Origin: Paraktedonobacter carboxidivorans
Lineage (GTDB): Bacteria > Chloroflexota > Ktedonobacteria > Ktedonobacterales > Ktedonobacteraceae
Direction: 5' to 3'
Length of the DNA stretch: 64,000 nucleotides
NCBI GenBank assembly: GCA_041156125.1
Contig: JBEVTI010000025.1
Span: forward strand, 1 to 64,000
Part shown: in pieces, positions 25,588 through 35,213 of the stretch
Position numbering within the stretch: position 1 is the first letter of the stretch
Layout: every line of letters starts with the position of its first letter
Notes under the pieces: model-generated
The model's database searches: none
What the model was told of the DNA's origin: nothing
Seen by the model: only the letters and a program-made list of their open reading frames with translations
Program-made: the position numbers and the translations under genes

Positions 25588-28500
25588 TCAACCTAAATGG
25601 TGTTCGATTGCGTAGCGTGTCGCTCCACTACGTGAGGTAACAGCTAATTTCTGGTAAATTGACCGCAGATGGGCCTGAACTGTGCGCGGGCTGATCACCA
25701 GATGCTCGGCAATTTGTGGGTTGGTCAGTCCCATGGCAACCAGACGCAGTACCTCATGTTCACGTTGAGACAGATCTGTTTCGGCAACCTCTGGCAAAGG
25801 ATCAACCAGGAGCACGGTTGTAGATCGTGGCAGTGTTTTCTCGTTGGCTAGAGGAGAAGACTGCTCATTTAAAACCTCGCGATCAGTCATTGAGAAACCT
25901 GCTTTCCAACTCGCGATGAAAAGATCCTCTCCCAGTTGAATACGCACATTGGCCAGGGCTGTCTCATAGAGAGGACACTCTATAGATGAGATGGGAGCGG
26001 TAATAGTTGTCCGAATAGCGGCGGCGGCGGCCCACAATTGTGTCGCCCAGACAGGCTGATGTTGCCCGGCTACCACTGCGCCCAACCGCTCCAGGCAAGA
26101 CGCAATAAACCACTGCTGGTTCATCTGCATTGCCAGAGACAGACTCTCTTCAAGCAATGGGCGCGCGTCGGCAAAGCGTTTCTGGCAAATGGCGAGTAAA
26201 CCAAGATCAGCCAGGCGATAGGCAGTGGAAGCACTATCGCCTGTCTCTTTTGCCAGGGAGAGACTTTCGTCAAGGCACGTCCGGGCCATGAGATAATTCC
26301 CCTGGTGCAGGAAGAATAATCCCTGAATTCCCAGAGCATCCGCGAGATATCTGTGGTCGTGCATCTCTCTGGCAACCATCACCCCCTCTTCTATCAAAAC
26401 CTGGGCCCGGCCAGGGTTGCCCTCATTGAGGAGAACCAATCCCAAATTACTCAGGCGAGAGACCATGATCCAACGCGCATCCAGTTCCCTGGTCAGGTGC
26501 AGACTTTTTTCCATCAAGGCGCCCGCTCTTTGATAATTGCCCTGCCGCGCATAGACCTCTCCCAGTTTACTGAGAACAGCCGCGAGCATCACCTGATTGT
26601 CCTGGCGGGTAAAGAGAACCAGGCTCTCCTCTAGCAGGTGAAGCGCAGTCAGGAAATTGCTCTGCGCATATTCCATACATCCCAGAGTGAAGAATTTGAG
26701 CGCCAGGCTCTCTTCATGCTTTGTTTCTTTAATCAAGGTCAGGCTTTCCCGCAAAAGCAGGTGAGCAAGCAAACTCTCATCGCGTTGTTCTCCCAGGGCC
26801 ATTTCTCCCAGCAGACCAAGGTAACTGGCCACTTTATGGCGACTACCCATCGCTTGAGAAGTAATTGCGCTTTTATCGATCAGCGCCCGGGCGATTTTGT
26901 AATCTCCTTGATATAGTGTGGCAATCCCCAGCGAGATCAGGACAAACGCAGTTCCCACGCGATCTTTCAGAATCCGATAGAGGGTCAGGCTCTCTTGCAA
27001 GAGCATATTAGCCTCGGCGTATGCCGCCTCTCTGATCGCAATCTGTCCTAATCCACCCAGGCCATAGGCCAGGCTACGCTGATCTCCTCGCGTGCGGGCT
27101 AGAACCACGCTATCCTCAAAATGCGTGCGCGCACGCGCAAAATCTCCCAGCGCGGTTGCCTCATCTGCCAGGGAAAGCAAGACATCGACGATTGTGAGCA
27201 AGTCCTGATTTTCTCGTGCCAGGGAGAGACTTTTCTGATAGAGCAGGGATGCCTGGGATGGATTGTAGCGAGCCTGATTGCGGGCTAATTTGTGGAGCAC
27301 ACAGGCCATCCCCTGATGATCATTCAGTTGTTGATAAACTTCCAGGCTTTCTTGCCAACAAGCGGTACTGTAATGATGCTCGCCCTGCGCACTGGCCAAC
27401 ATACCCCCGACCAGCAAAACCCTGGCTTTAAGTGCCTGCGCTACCTCGCCTTTTTCACTGGCTCTCAGGGCTTTATTTGTCCATTGATACCCTTCTTGAA
27501 GGTGATCACGCGTTAACCAGAAGCTGCATAAGGCGATGCAAAAGCGTAAAGCCTCCTCAACCTGGGCACGCGAGAGGAGCCAGGTGAGAGCGGTGCGCAA
27601 ATCGTCGTATTCCTGTTCCAGGCAATCAAGCCACTCTGCTTCTCGCGTTGTTCTCATCTCCGCGCTGGCCTTCTCTGCCAGAACCAGGTAATACCAGGCA
27701 TGGGTCCGAGAAACAGTTTCTATTTCGTTGCAACGCACCAGGCATTCCTGTCCATATTCCCGCACAACTTCGAGCATCGTCAGACGGATCTCACCAGTAT
27801 CCACACGTTCAACCTGATGAAGCAGGCTTTTGTTCATCAGAGACGTAATCACCGCCAGCATATCGATTCTATTCTGATAAAGCGTAGCATAGACAAATTC
27901 TGCACTTTCCAGCGTGCAGCCGCGCACAAAAACTGCCAGCAGGCGAAAGACGAGTTGCTCTTCCGTACTGAGAAGGTCATAACTCCACGTGAGCGTATTA
28001 TGCAGGGTTTGCTGACGACAGGGAAGATCACGGGCACCATCAGTGAGCAGAGTAAGCCGATGTTCCAGGCGAATCAGGAGTTCCGCCAGGGGCAGAAACT
28101 TTAAACGAGCCACCGCTAATTCGATGGCCAGGGGCAGACCATCCAGCCGATGACAGATCTGAGCCACAGTAAGGGCATTAGCAGAGGTAATATAAAAATC
28201 TGGTCTGACCGCCCGCGCCCTCTGCACAAAAAGCGCTACAGAGGCATATTGCGAGAGATCCTCAACAGCAAGCCGCTGCTCCAGATCAGGAAGAGCCAGA
28301 GGATGTAGCACAAAAACGTGCTCAATACGGATACGCAAAATCTCTCGACTGGTGACAACAATCTTCAAGCCAGGACATGTTAAGAGAAGTTCAGTCAACA
28401 GAAGAGCAGCTGGAGTTATTTGCTCAAAATTATCTAATAATAGAAGCAGGTGTTTCTCCTGTAAAAATGCTTGTACGCGAGCCAGGAGCGGCTCCTCTCC

Positions 28501-28821
28501 ATCCTCAGCAATTCCAAGTTCCTGGATGATGGCGTGCAGCACCAGTAAAGGATCTTTCAAGGGAGAAAGTGAGATCCAGCGCACACCATCTGAGAAATCT
28601 CTGGCCACCAGACTAGCTACCTGTAACGCCAGGCGCGTCTTTCCCACACCGCCAGGACCAGCTATAGTCAGCAGGCGCATGGCGGGATTCTGGAGAAGTT
28701 GACTGATTGTCACTATTTCCTGGTCGCGACCAATCAGGCCTGTAGTTTGTAAAAGAAGCAAGTTGTTCATTTCTTGTTGGGGGAAAAACTCGGAGTGATG
28801 AAAAAAAGTTGATTGCAGCAT
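25588..28821 (-). CDS. Large LuxR-family regulator: STAND ATPase, TPR-like repeats, C-terminal HTH
   Basis: I place the start at 28821, where AGAGGA sits eight bases upstream; the frame stays open to 28941 (1117 residues) but that extension lacks a ribosome-binding site. The 1077-residue protein has a P-loop ATPase (GPGGVGKTRLAL, about residue 55) with LLLLDNFEQ as Walker B, a MalT-like helical segment, about ten tetratricopeptide-like repeats (about 480-900), and a LuxR DNA-binding domain at the C-terminus (LSQREHEVLRLVAMGLTN, then AHLRSIYQKL). Such proteins bind a ligand or partner through the repeats and activate transcription. It is divergent from the glycosyltransferase-NRPS cluster, making it a candidate pathway regulator; that link is inference. 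Confidence 0.85.
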   Translation of the reverse strand: MLQSTFFHHSEFFPQQEMNNLLLLQTTGLIGRDQEIVTISQLLQNPAMRLLTIAGPGGVGKTRLALQVASLVARDFSDGVRWISLSPLKDPLLVLHAIIQELGIAEDGEEPLLARVQAFLQEKHLLLLLDNFEQITPAALLLTELLLTCPGLKIVVTSREILRIRIEHVFVLHPLALPDLEQRLAVEDLSQYASVALFVQRARAVRPDFYITSANALTVAQICHRLDGLPLAIELAVARLKFLPLAELLIRLEHRLTLLTDGARDLPCRQQTLHNTLTWSYDLLSTEEQLVFRLLAVFVRGCTLESAEFVYATLYQNRIDMLAVITSLMNKSLLHQVERVDTGEIRLTMLEVVREYGQECLVRCNEIETVSRTHAWYYLVLAEKASAEMRTTREAEWLDCLEQEYDDLRTALTWLLSRAQVEEALRFCIALCSFWLTRDHLQEGYQWTNKALRASEKGEVAQALKARVLLVGGMLASAQGEHHYSTACWQESLEVYQQLNDHQGMACVLHKLARNQARYNPSQASLLYQKSLSLARENQDLLTIVDVLLSLADEATALGDFARARTHFEDSVVLARTRGDQRSLAYGLGGLGQIAIREAAYAEANMLLQESLTLYRILKDRVGTAFVLISLGIATLYQGDYKIARALIDKSAITSQAMGSRHKVASYLGLLGEMALGEQRDESLLAHLLLRESLTLIKETKHEESLALKFFTLGCMEYAQSNFLTALHLLEESLVLFTRQDNQVMLAAVLSKLGEVYARQGNYQRAGALMEKSLHLTRELDARWIMVSRLSNLGLVLLNEGNPGRAQVLIEEGVMVAREMHDHRYLADALGIQGLFFLHQGNYLMARTCLDESLSLAKETGDSASTAYRLADLGLLAICQKRFADARPLLEESLSLAMQMNQQWFIASCLERLGAVVAGQHQPVWATQLWAAAAAIRTTITAPISSIECPLYETALANVRIQLGEDLFIASWKAGFSMTDREVLNEQSSPLANEKTLPRSTTVLLVDPLPEVAETDLSQREHEVLRLVAMGLTNPQIAEHLVISPRTVQAHLRSIYQKLAVTSRSGATRYAIEHHLG

Positions 28822-29549
28822 CGCGTTTTCCTCTTGTCCTGCGGGAGAGTGACACTCTCTTGAATAATCTTTTACAAGCATAAACATCACAGGTATCAAA
28901 GAGGAACCAGACAAATTGCCTGATCTGTGTATGCCTTGCATACTCTAAGGACGTGATTATTCCCAGCGTTCAAGCCCCATTATGTCAACTTTTTCGTGCG
29001 CATATATATAAACGCCTATTGAGCATATTTATAACATCCCAATGGATTTTCTCTGATACAATCTCATCATCAACCTTTTATTATTAGTACGCTATCTGGC
29101 TTAATCAGCAATTATTTACCTTAGAAACCTGTTCCTATCACAAGCGCTTTTACTTATTCCTTAGAAATAAGTTTCCGGTAGAGCTGCTTTCACTAGTCGT
29201 GAGTCTGTAGCCTTCCCAACAATATATAAATAATGCCGCGCACTCTCTGATGATTTATATTTTATGGATCATGTCTGAGCTTAATCCCGTTAACAGCTTT
29301 AGCTTTTGCAGTCTTGTTGTTGCGGAAGCGGATATGGCTTATAAAATGCATAGCCGTAGTATTAAAAGGAGTTCTATTATCAGTTTCTTCTTTGCCAATA
29401 AAATAGGCTATTTCGCTGATGTAAAATATGATGTCTATTGTGTAATATAACTTGCATGGAAGCAAGCAAGCCGCAGTATTTCTACAGCAGAGGATCGCTT
29501 TGAGGAATAAAGCGCGGGAAACGCTTCCCTTTTTGTCAAGGAGGACCAG
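28822..29549. other. Long AT-rich divergent intergenic region
   Basis: About 730 bases without a credible gene separate the regulator from the first glycosyltransferase. The stretch is AT-rich, with several possible -10 elements (for example GATACAAT near 29056-29063), and probably holds both promoters plus a long leader. Short open frames here lack ribosome-binding sites. AAGGAG at 29539-29544 is the ribosome-binding site of the next gene. Confidence 0.5.
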
Positions 29550-30815
29550 GTGCCTATCACAGTGATTATTCCCACCCATAATCGTGCGCAACTGTTAGAT
29601 AAAACCCTTGCCTCTCTTTGCGCCCAGACACAGCGGCAGTTTAGTATCATTGTAGTTGATCACGCTTCTACTGATGACATCCAGGGTTTGTGTACGAGCT
29701 ATCAGGATCGTCTCCACCTGACCTATCACTGGCTGGCCAAAGAATATGACGCGCCAGGCATAGCCAGGCACGCCGGGATGCAACTGGTGCAAACGCCTCT
29801 GGTTGTCTTTCTCGATTGCGGTATTGTTGTGCCTTCGTTTTTTTTGGCCGGACACCTGGCTTTTCACCAGCAGCATCCACGTCACGTTGGCGTCGGTTAC
29901 TATCATGGCTATAAACCATGGAAGCCACAGGATGAACGCTGGCCAGAAGTATTGACAACGCTGAGCCTCGATCGAGCCACAGATGTGCTTGTCGAACATC
30001 CTGAAATGAGGGATGAGCGCGACGAGATTAATCTGCGAGGCTCACATTTTGCCTGGACCTATGGATGGACGGGGAATCTCTCACTCCAGACGAGAGATTA
30101 CTGGTCAGCGGGCGGCTTTGACCTGGAACTGGAGTACGCGATGGAGGATCTCGATCTCTCCTATCGCCTGTTTCGCCAGGGAGTTTCCTTTGCCATCGTT
30201 GAAGATGGCTGGGCTATCCATCTTCCTCATGCTCGCCCCTCTAGCAAAACACTCAGGCGCATGAAGATGCTGGGTTGCGAACACTGTTATAAGAAAGCGC
30301 GTTCATTGAGTTGGGAAGTCATGCTTTACAATGGTGTAGGACTCCAAAGGGCTGATGCCGCTTTTCAGTACCTGACCGCGTTGGGAAAGGAAATAGCTAC
30401 TCTGCCCTCTACTACCCCGCTCGCCTCACGCTATGCTTTTGCCACGCCTTCGCTTTTGATTGGGGGAACCCTGCAGGATGCTCCCTTTTACACCTTTATT
30501 GCCCTGGCTAATGAAGAGGTTGAGGCTACGGAGTCCGTCTGGTCCTGCTTTGGTCTACGTATTCCCTTGAGCGATCAGAGCCTCCAGAGCGTGGTGATTA
30601 CTGATATCTGGAAGAAGCTCAACCGCGTATTCAACAAAAACAATGTTCCGTTATTGGTGTGTATGATCCTCGATCTTAAACGTACCGCGCAACATGTGTT
30701 TTTCATTGATTCTCCGGGATACGACGCTGAACTGGAGAATGCCTGCTCCACGATCGAGCTTGAGCTTCTTTGTCAGGGTTATGATCTGTCTTTTGAGATA
30801 CTTTCACCAGTGTAA
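29550..30815 (+). CDS. GT2-type glycosyltransferase with extra C-terminal domain, paralogue 1
   Basis: It starts at GTG 29550 behind AAGGAGGACCAG. The 421-residue protein begins ITVIIPTHNRAQLLDKTL and VVDHASTDD, the nucleotide-sugar-binding half of GT-A family 2 enzymes. The metal-binding DxD position reads FLDCG. A GWTGNLSL ... GGFDLELEYAMEDLDLSYRL stretch (about residues 165-210) matches the acceptor-side domain of galactosyltransferase-like GT2/GT7 enzymes, and IHLPH follows. The last about 150 residues (from LLIGGTLQDAPF) are not part of GT2. The LRIPLSDQSLQSVVITDIW pattern vaguely recalls methyltransferase strands. It is first of three tandem paralogues. Confidence 0.8.
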   Translation: MPITVIIPTHNRAQLLDKTLASLCAQTQRQFSIIVVDHASTDDIQGLCTSYQDRLHLTYHWLAKEYDAPGIARHAGMQLVQTPLVVFLDCGIVVPSFFLAGHLAFHQQHPRHVGVGYYHGYKPWKPQDERWPEVLTTLSLDRATDVLVEHPEMRDERDEINLRGSHFAWTYGWTGNLSLQTRDYWSAGGFDLELEYAMEDLDLSYRLFRQGVSFAIVEDGWAIHLPHARPSSKTLRRMKMLGCEHCYKKARSLSWEVMLYNGVGLQRADAAFQYLTALGKEIATLPSTTPLASRYAFATPSLLIGGTLQDAPFYTFIALANEEVEATESVWSCFGLRIPLSDQSLQSVVITDIWKKLNRVFNKNNVPLLVCMILDLKRTAQHVFFIDSPGYDAELENACSTIELELLCQGYDLSFEILSPV

Positions 30816-30827
30816 AGAGAGGGTCGC

Positions 30828-32093
30828 ATGGAAATTACGGTCATTATTCCCAGTTCTAATCGCGCCCAACTCCTGGAAAAAACGCTGGATTCTTTAAGCC
30901 GGCAAACCAGAAGCGATTTCCGTGTCCTGGTTGTTGATCATGGGTCCACCGATGAAACCAGGGCAGTATGCGGGCGCAAGGAAAACGCTCTACATCTGAA
31001 GTATTTCCGGCTGGAGAAGGATCGCAACGGTCCAGGTATTCCCAGACATTATGCTATGCAGCGAGTCGAGACGCCTCTGGCAGCGTTTCTGGATTGCGGT
31101 GTGGTTGTGCCAACCTTTTATGTTCAAGCTCATCTGGCCTTTCATCAGCAGCACCCTCACTACGTTGGCATCGGCCTGTATCACGGTTATAGACCATTTG
31201 GCGAACAGGATGAGCGCTGGTCAGAGCTACTAAAACAGGTAGCGATAGACGAGGCTCCTGGCATCGTGCAGGAGCAGCCTGACCTGGCAGATGAGCGTCG
31301 GAGATTTGATCCTGATGGCAAAAACTTTATGTGGATGTATGGCTGGACCGGGAATCTTTCATTGCCTGTAGAGGATTATCAGGCTGCAGGAGGATTTGAT
31401 CTGCATCTGGAATATGCTTTTGAGGATATCGATCTCTCCTATCGCCTGTTCAAACAGGGCAGCCAGTTTGGCTTTGTCGAGAACGGATGGGGTATCCATT
31501 TACCGCATGCACAACCACCCCGGCGCTTTCTGCGCAAAGTGCGCAATTTCGGTTGGGAGCAATCCTATCGCAAGCTACGCACTCTGGGCCTGGAAATCAT
31601 GTACTATACAACTCTGAACGGGAGGTATGCGGAGCAGACTCTCGCCTACCTGCTAAGCCTCAAGCGCGCATTAGCTACGCTTCCGTCTACAGCGTCTCTG
31701 GTCACGCGCTATGACTTTGCTCGCCCCTCACTTTTGCTCGGAGGTACGCTCCAGGATGCCTCTTTCTACGACTACCTGGCTCTGGGAGATGAGCAAATTG
31801 AGTCAACTGCTACCCTCTGGTCCTGCTGTGGTCTGCGTATCCCATTGGACGATCAGAGCTTGCAAAGCGTCGTTGTGACCGATATCTGGAAATGGCTCAA
31901 TTGCGCATTTAACAAAGGCTCTCTTACTATGCTGGAATTTATGCTTGCGGAATTGACGCGCACTACGCACAAGGTATTTTTCATCGATTCACCCGGCCAA
32001 CTCTTACCAGGAGCGCCATCCTGTTCCCTGACACAATTGGAGTTGCTCTGTCGGCGCTATGAGCTTGAATTTCAGATCATCGTACCAGAATGA
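30828..32093 (+). CDS. GT2-type glycosyltransferase with extra C-terminal domain, paralogue 2
   Basis: This 421-residue protein is colinear with its two neighbours. It has ITVIIPSSNRAQLLEKTL at the N-terminus, VVDHGSTDE, FLDCGVVVPTFY at the metal-site position, MYGWTGNLSL and EYAFEDIDLSYRLF in the acceptor region, and the shared C-terminal domain from LLLGGTLQDASF with SCCGLRIPLDDQSLQS. It starts 12 bases after paralogue 1 behind a GAGAGGG ribosome-binding site, so the three form one operon. Conservation of the Asp residues and of the C-terminal domain suggests that all three are active, probably with different sugars or acceptors. The acceptor may be the NRPS-PKS product; that is inferred from position. 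Confidence 0.8.
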   Translation: MEITVIIPSSNRAQLLEKTLDSLSRQTRSDFRVLVVDHGSTDETRAVCGRKENALHLKYFRLEKDRNGPGIPRHYAMQRVETPLAAFLDCGVVVPTFYVQAHLAFHQQHPHYVGIGLYHGYRPFGEQDERWSELLKQVAIDEAPGIVQEQPDLADERRRFDPDGKNFMWMYGWTGNLSLPVEDYQAAGGFDLHLEYAFEDIDLSYRLFKQGSQFGFVENGWGIHLPHAQPPRRFLRKVRNFGWEQSYRKLRTLGLEIMYYTTLNGRYAEQTLAYLLSLKRALATLPSTASLVTRYDFARPSLLLGGTLQDASFYDYLALGDEQIESTATLWSCCGLRIPLDDQSLQSVVVTDIWKWLNCAFNKGSLTMLEFMLAELTRTTHKVFFIDSPGQLLPGAPSCSLTQLELLCRRYELEFQIIVPE

Positions 32094-32108
32094 GAAAAGG
32101 AGGGGCAG

Positions 32109-33365
32109 ATGACCATAACTGTGCTCATCCCAACGCGTAATCGGGCGCATTTGCTGGAGAAGACGCTTGTCTCACTGACCCTCCAAAGAACGCGTGATTT
32201 TCGTGTGATCGTTGTAGATCATGCATCAACTGATGAAACCGGCAAAATATGCGAACGCTATCAAACCTGTTTACCCCTGAGCCGCTACTGGTTGGCGTAT
32301 GAGAAGGATGCTCCTGCTCATCCGCGCCATTTTGGCATGCAACAGGTACAAACGCCCCTGGTCGTTTTTGTCGATTGCGGAATTGTTGTGCCCACGTTTT
32401 TTATTGGTGCTCATCTCGCTTTTCACCAGCAGCATGAGCGCCATATCGGAGCAGGTCTCTTTCATGGACGCTCGGCGTGGAATGAACATCTCTCAGCACT
32501 CGTGGAACGGATGACTATAGACCAGGCTCAAGAATTGCTGCTGGCTCATCCCGAATTGGCTGATGTTCGCCAGGGCGATGCGCTGGAAACATCACACGTG
32601 CCCTGGATGTATGGGTGGACGGCGAACCTCTCTCTGCGCACCAGGGATTACTGGGATGTGGATGGCTTCAATCTAAATCTGGCATATGCCTTCGAGGATA
32701 TAGAGTTATGCTATCGGCTCTTTCGCTACGGGGTCCGTTTTGCCTGGGTCCAGGAGGGGTGGGGCATCCATCTTCCTCACCGACGCCTGCCTGCGAGGAT
32801 ACTGCGCAAAATGGAATACCTGGGCAGAGAACAAGTCTATCGAGAACTACGTACTCTGGGATTGGAGGTGCTGTTCTATAGCGACCTGAGTTTACAGGCA
32901 GGAGATGCGACCTTTCACTACCTGAGCGAAGTGGGGCGTGATTGCGCGCAACTCCCTTCGACCGCGCCACTGGTGGCGAGCCACCAGTTTGAGCATCCCT
33001 CGTTGCTGATCGGCGGCACGCTCCAGGATGCTCCACTCTATGACTACCTGACTCTGTCCAATGAAGAGATCACATCCACTGCGTCCATCTGGTCATGCTG
33101 TGGTCTGCATATCCCTTTGGGAGATCAGGAACTGCGGAGTGTCATCATTTCAGACATCTGGAAATGGCTGAACTGTGCTTTTAACAGGCGCGAGATCTCT
33201 CTGCTAGAGTGCATGATCGCGGAGATCAAGCGTACAGCCGACTATGCCTATTTTGTGGATTCGCCAGCGCGCATGTTACCTCGCCAGGATCATACTCCAG
33301 TAGCAGAGTTGAGCCGCCTGTGCCAACTCTATGATCTGCCATTTCAGATTATTGGACAGGAATAA
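32109..33365 (+). CDS. GT2-type glycosyltransferase with extra C-terminal domain, paralogue 3
   Basis: This third tandem copy has 418 residues: ITVLIPTRNRAHLLEKTL, VVDHASTDE, FVDCGIVVPTFF, MYGWTANLSL (Gly replaced by Ala compared with the other two), AYAFEDIELCYRLF, and the C-terminal domain from LLIGGTLQDAPL through SCCGLHIPLGDQELRS. An AAAGGAGGGGCAG ribosome-binding site lies before the ATG, and the gap from paralogue 2 is 15 bases. It is the most diverged in the acceptor region, where a short deletion follows ARHIGAGLFHG-like sequence, hinting at a different specificity. The exporter gene starts 20 bases after its stop. Confidence 0.8.
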   Translation: MTITVLIPTRNRAHLLEKTLVSLTLQRTRDFRVIVVDHASTDETGKICERYQTCLPLSRYWLAYEKDAPAHPRHFGMQQVQTPLVVFVDCGIVVPTFFIGAHLAFHQQHERHIGAGLFHGRSAWNEHLSALVERMTIDQAQELLLAHPELADVRQGDALETSHVPWMYGWTANLSLRTRDYWDVDGFNLNLAYAFEDIELCYRLFRYGVRFAWVQEGWGIHLPHRRLPARILRKMEYLGREQVYRELRTLGLEVLFYSDLSLQAGDATFHYLSEVGRDCAQLPSTAPLVASHQFEHPSLLIGGTLQDAPLYDYLTLSNEEITSTASIWSCCGLHIPLGDQELRSVIISDIWKWLNCAFNRREISLLECMIAEIKRTADYAYFVDSPARMLPRQDHTPVAELSRLCQLYDLPFQIIGQE

Positions 33366-33385
33366 CAGAACAAAGGAGAAGAACA

Positions 33386-34798
33386 ATGAGTAGAGAAAGT
33401 ATTCTCAACAAAGAAAGACGTTTTTTAGGGCTGAATGGAGATTTCTGGTGGTTCTGGAATGGCCAGGTAATCTCAAATCTAGGCAGTTCTGTGACGGCAT
33501 TTATTCTCCCCTTGCTAGTCTTTAAGATTACGGGATCGGCAATTGACCTGGGTATTGCAACTGCGGCAAATTTTCTGCCGTACCTGTTGTTTGGTCTACT
33601 GATTGGAGCCTTGACCGACCGGGTTAAGCGCAAGCAGATGATGATTATTGTTGATCTAGGTCGCGCTCTGATCATCATCCTGATCCCGGTACTATGGTTC
33701 TTCAATGTGCTTTCGGTCTGGCCAATCTACCTGGTGGGCTTTCTGAATACCATTCTATCCATTTTTTTCAACTCTGGTCAATTTGCAGTCATGCCCAGCC
33801 TGGTCAAAAAAGATGAACTGGTCACGGCGAATGGCTACATTTCGGCCAGTTTCTCCGCTGCCAGTATCGTTGGACCATTCCTGGCGGGTTTATTGATTGC
33901 ACTGGTACCAGCCCAGTTGTTTCTCTTCATCGACGCTGCCTCGTTTATCGTGTCAGCCGTATCGTTGGCCGCTATACGCGCTAACTTTAATTCAGAACCG
34001 CGCAAAAAGAAAACCACCATTTTTGCTGATATCAAGGAAGGCTTGCAATACGTCTTCAAGCATCCAGTTTTGCGTAACATCGCCATTATGATGGCGCTGG
34101 TCAACTTTTTCGGTGGCCCTCGCGAGTCGCAGATAGTGCTGCTCGCCTCCCAGCAATTGCATGCAAACTCAACGCAGATCGCGTGGTTGTATTCTGCGGG
34201 TACAATCGGAGTGATCCTGCTCACAGGCTCGGCGGGTTTCTGGCGCAAACACTTTGCCTTTAATGTCGTAGCTTTGGGAGCCTTAATCCTGTGTGGCATC
34301 TGTACATTTGCCCTGGCCTTCACCACCATTTACTGGATTGCCTTGCCGCTCTGGGCCTGTATGCAAGGGTGTATTATTCTCTTTAACCTCAACAGTAGTA
34401 GCCTGAGACAGGCGATTGTGCCAAATCACATGCTAGGGCGCGTGCTCAGCGTGGCGATGGTCCTGGCCTGGTCAACAATCCCGCTGGGCGCACTGGCTGG
34501 TGGTGCGATTATTCAAGCCATGAATAATATAACCACACCGGTCTACGCCGTTATGGGCATCGTGTTTGTAATTGTTCCCTCCATCTTTGCCTTTACCGCT
34601 CTGGGGCGCGCCGACCATTATATCGAGTTGCGTAAAGCCGAGGAAGCTGCTGAGAAAGAAGCTGCCGAGAAAGAAGCTGCCGAGAAAGAAGATGCTGAGC
34701 AGCTGCAGGTGCAGAAGATGGTAGTGGAAATGATGGAGTCTGGAGGAGCACTGGAGCAACCTCTTAGTGTTACATCCAGCGTCCCAGAAGGAGACTGA
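33386..34798 (+). CDS. MFS exporter (EntS/MFS_3-like) with repetitive charged tail
   Basis: A 470-residue major facilitator with about twelve membrane segments. It has FWWFWNGQVISNLGSS at the start, the family loop between segments 2 and 3 as GALTDRVKRKQ, and VGPFLAGLL in segment 5. This resembles the drug/siderophore exporters of the EntS group. An additional cytoplasmic tail (about residues 410-470) contains four near-perfect EKEAA-type pentapeptides and should be a charged helix or coiled coil. Its place between the glycosyltransferases and the NRPS genes makes it the likely exporter of the product; the substrate is inferred. An AAAGGAG ribosome-binding site precedes the ATG. Confidence 0.82.
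   Translation: MSRESILNKERRFLGLNGDFWWFWNGQVISNLGSSVTAFILPLLVFKITGSAIDLGIATAANFLPYLLFGLLIGALTDRVKRKQMMIIVDLGRALIIILIPVLWFFNVLSVWPIYLVGFLNTILSIFFNSGQFAVMPSLVKKDELVTANGYISASFSAASIVGPFLAGLLIALVPAQLFLFIDAASFIVSAVSLAAIRANFNSEPRKKKTTIFADIKEGLQYVFKHPVLRNIAIMMALVNFFGGPRESQIVLLASQQLHANSTQIAWLYSAGTIGVILLTGSAGFWRKHFAFNVVALGALILCGICTFALAFTTIYWIALPLWACMQGCIILFNLNSSSLRQAIVPNHMLGRVLSVAMVLAWSTIPLGALAGGAIIQAMNNITTPVYAVMGIVFVIVPSIFAFTALGRADHYIELRKAEEAAEKEAAEKEAAEKEDAEQLQVQKMVVEMMESGGALEQPLSVTSSVPEGD
34640..34697 (+). repeat. 15-base tandem repeat in the exporter tail
   Basis: Units close to GAGAAAGAAGCTGCC recur about four times in frame, encoding repeated Glu-Lys-Glu-Ala-Ala. Some units are base-identical, so the tract could vary in copy number by slippage without shifting the frame. 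Confidence 0.7.
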
Positions 34799-34965
34799 AA
34801 ACACACCCTGTTATGTTGGAGCCAGACACGCAACCATCAGAGCTTAGTGGGAACGCAAACTGTCTTCTAGCAGAGAAAAACTAACTCACCAGCTGAGCGT
34901 TCCCTCGCCAGTTTCAGGTTTCGTGTCTACATAAATCTGGTAAAAGCGCAGAAAGGATATGTACT

Positions 34966-35196
34966 ATGTCAACCCAGGAATCAGAAGACACCACTCGCTA
35001 CAGGGTGGTCATAAATCACGAAGAGCAATATTCTATCTGGCCAGTTGACCGTGAGAATCCTCCTGGTTGGCAGGATGCTGGCAAAGAGGGAGGGAAAGCC
35101 GAATGCCTGGCTTATATCAAGGGTGTCTGGACTGATATGCGACCTCTGAGTCTACGCAAATGGATGGAAGCATCTTCTAAATCGACCCAGGCTTAA
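34966..35196 (+). CDS. MbtH-like NRPS adenylation-domain partner
   Basis: The 76-residue protein carries the family signature: NHEEQYSIWP, PPGWQDAG, ECLAYI and WTDMRPLSLRK, with the three conserved Trp residues in place. MbtH proteins bind adenylation domains and are needed for folding or activity of many NRPSs. It stands 167 bases after the exporter and upstream of two NRPS genes, whose adenylation domains it presumably serves. An AAAGGAT tract precedes the ATG. Confidence 0.95.
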   Translation: MSTQESEDTTRYRVVINHEEQYSIWPVDRENPPGWQDAGKEGGKAECLAYIKGVWTDMRPLSLRKWMEASSKSTQA

Positions 35197-35213
35197 GCAA
35201 CAAGGAGCACTAC

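Noticed and set aside
28822..28941. 40-residue N-terminal extension of the LuxR-type regulator
   Set aside because: The ATG at 28941 lacks a ribosome-binding site, whereas ATG 28821 has AGAGGA at good spacing.
29250..29450. 66-codon frame in the regulator-glycosyltransferase gap
   Set aside because: No ribosome-binding site, no family features and AT-rich composition like the surrounding non-coding DNA.
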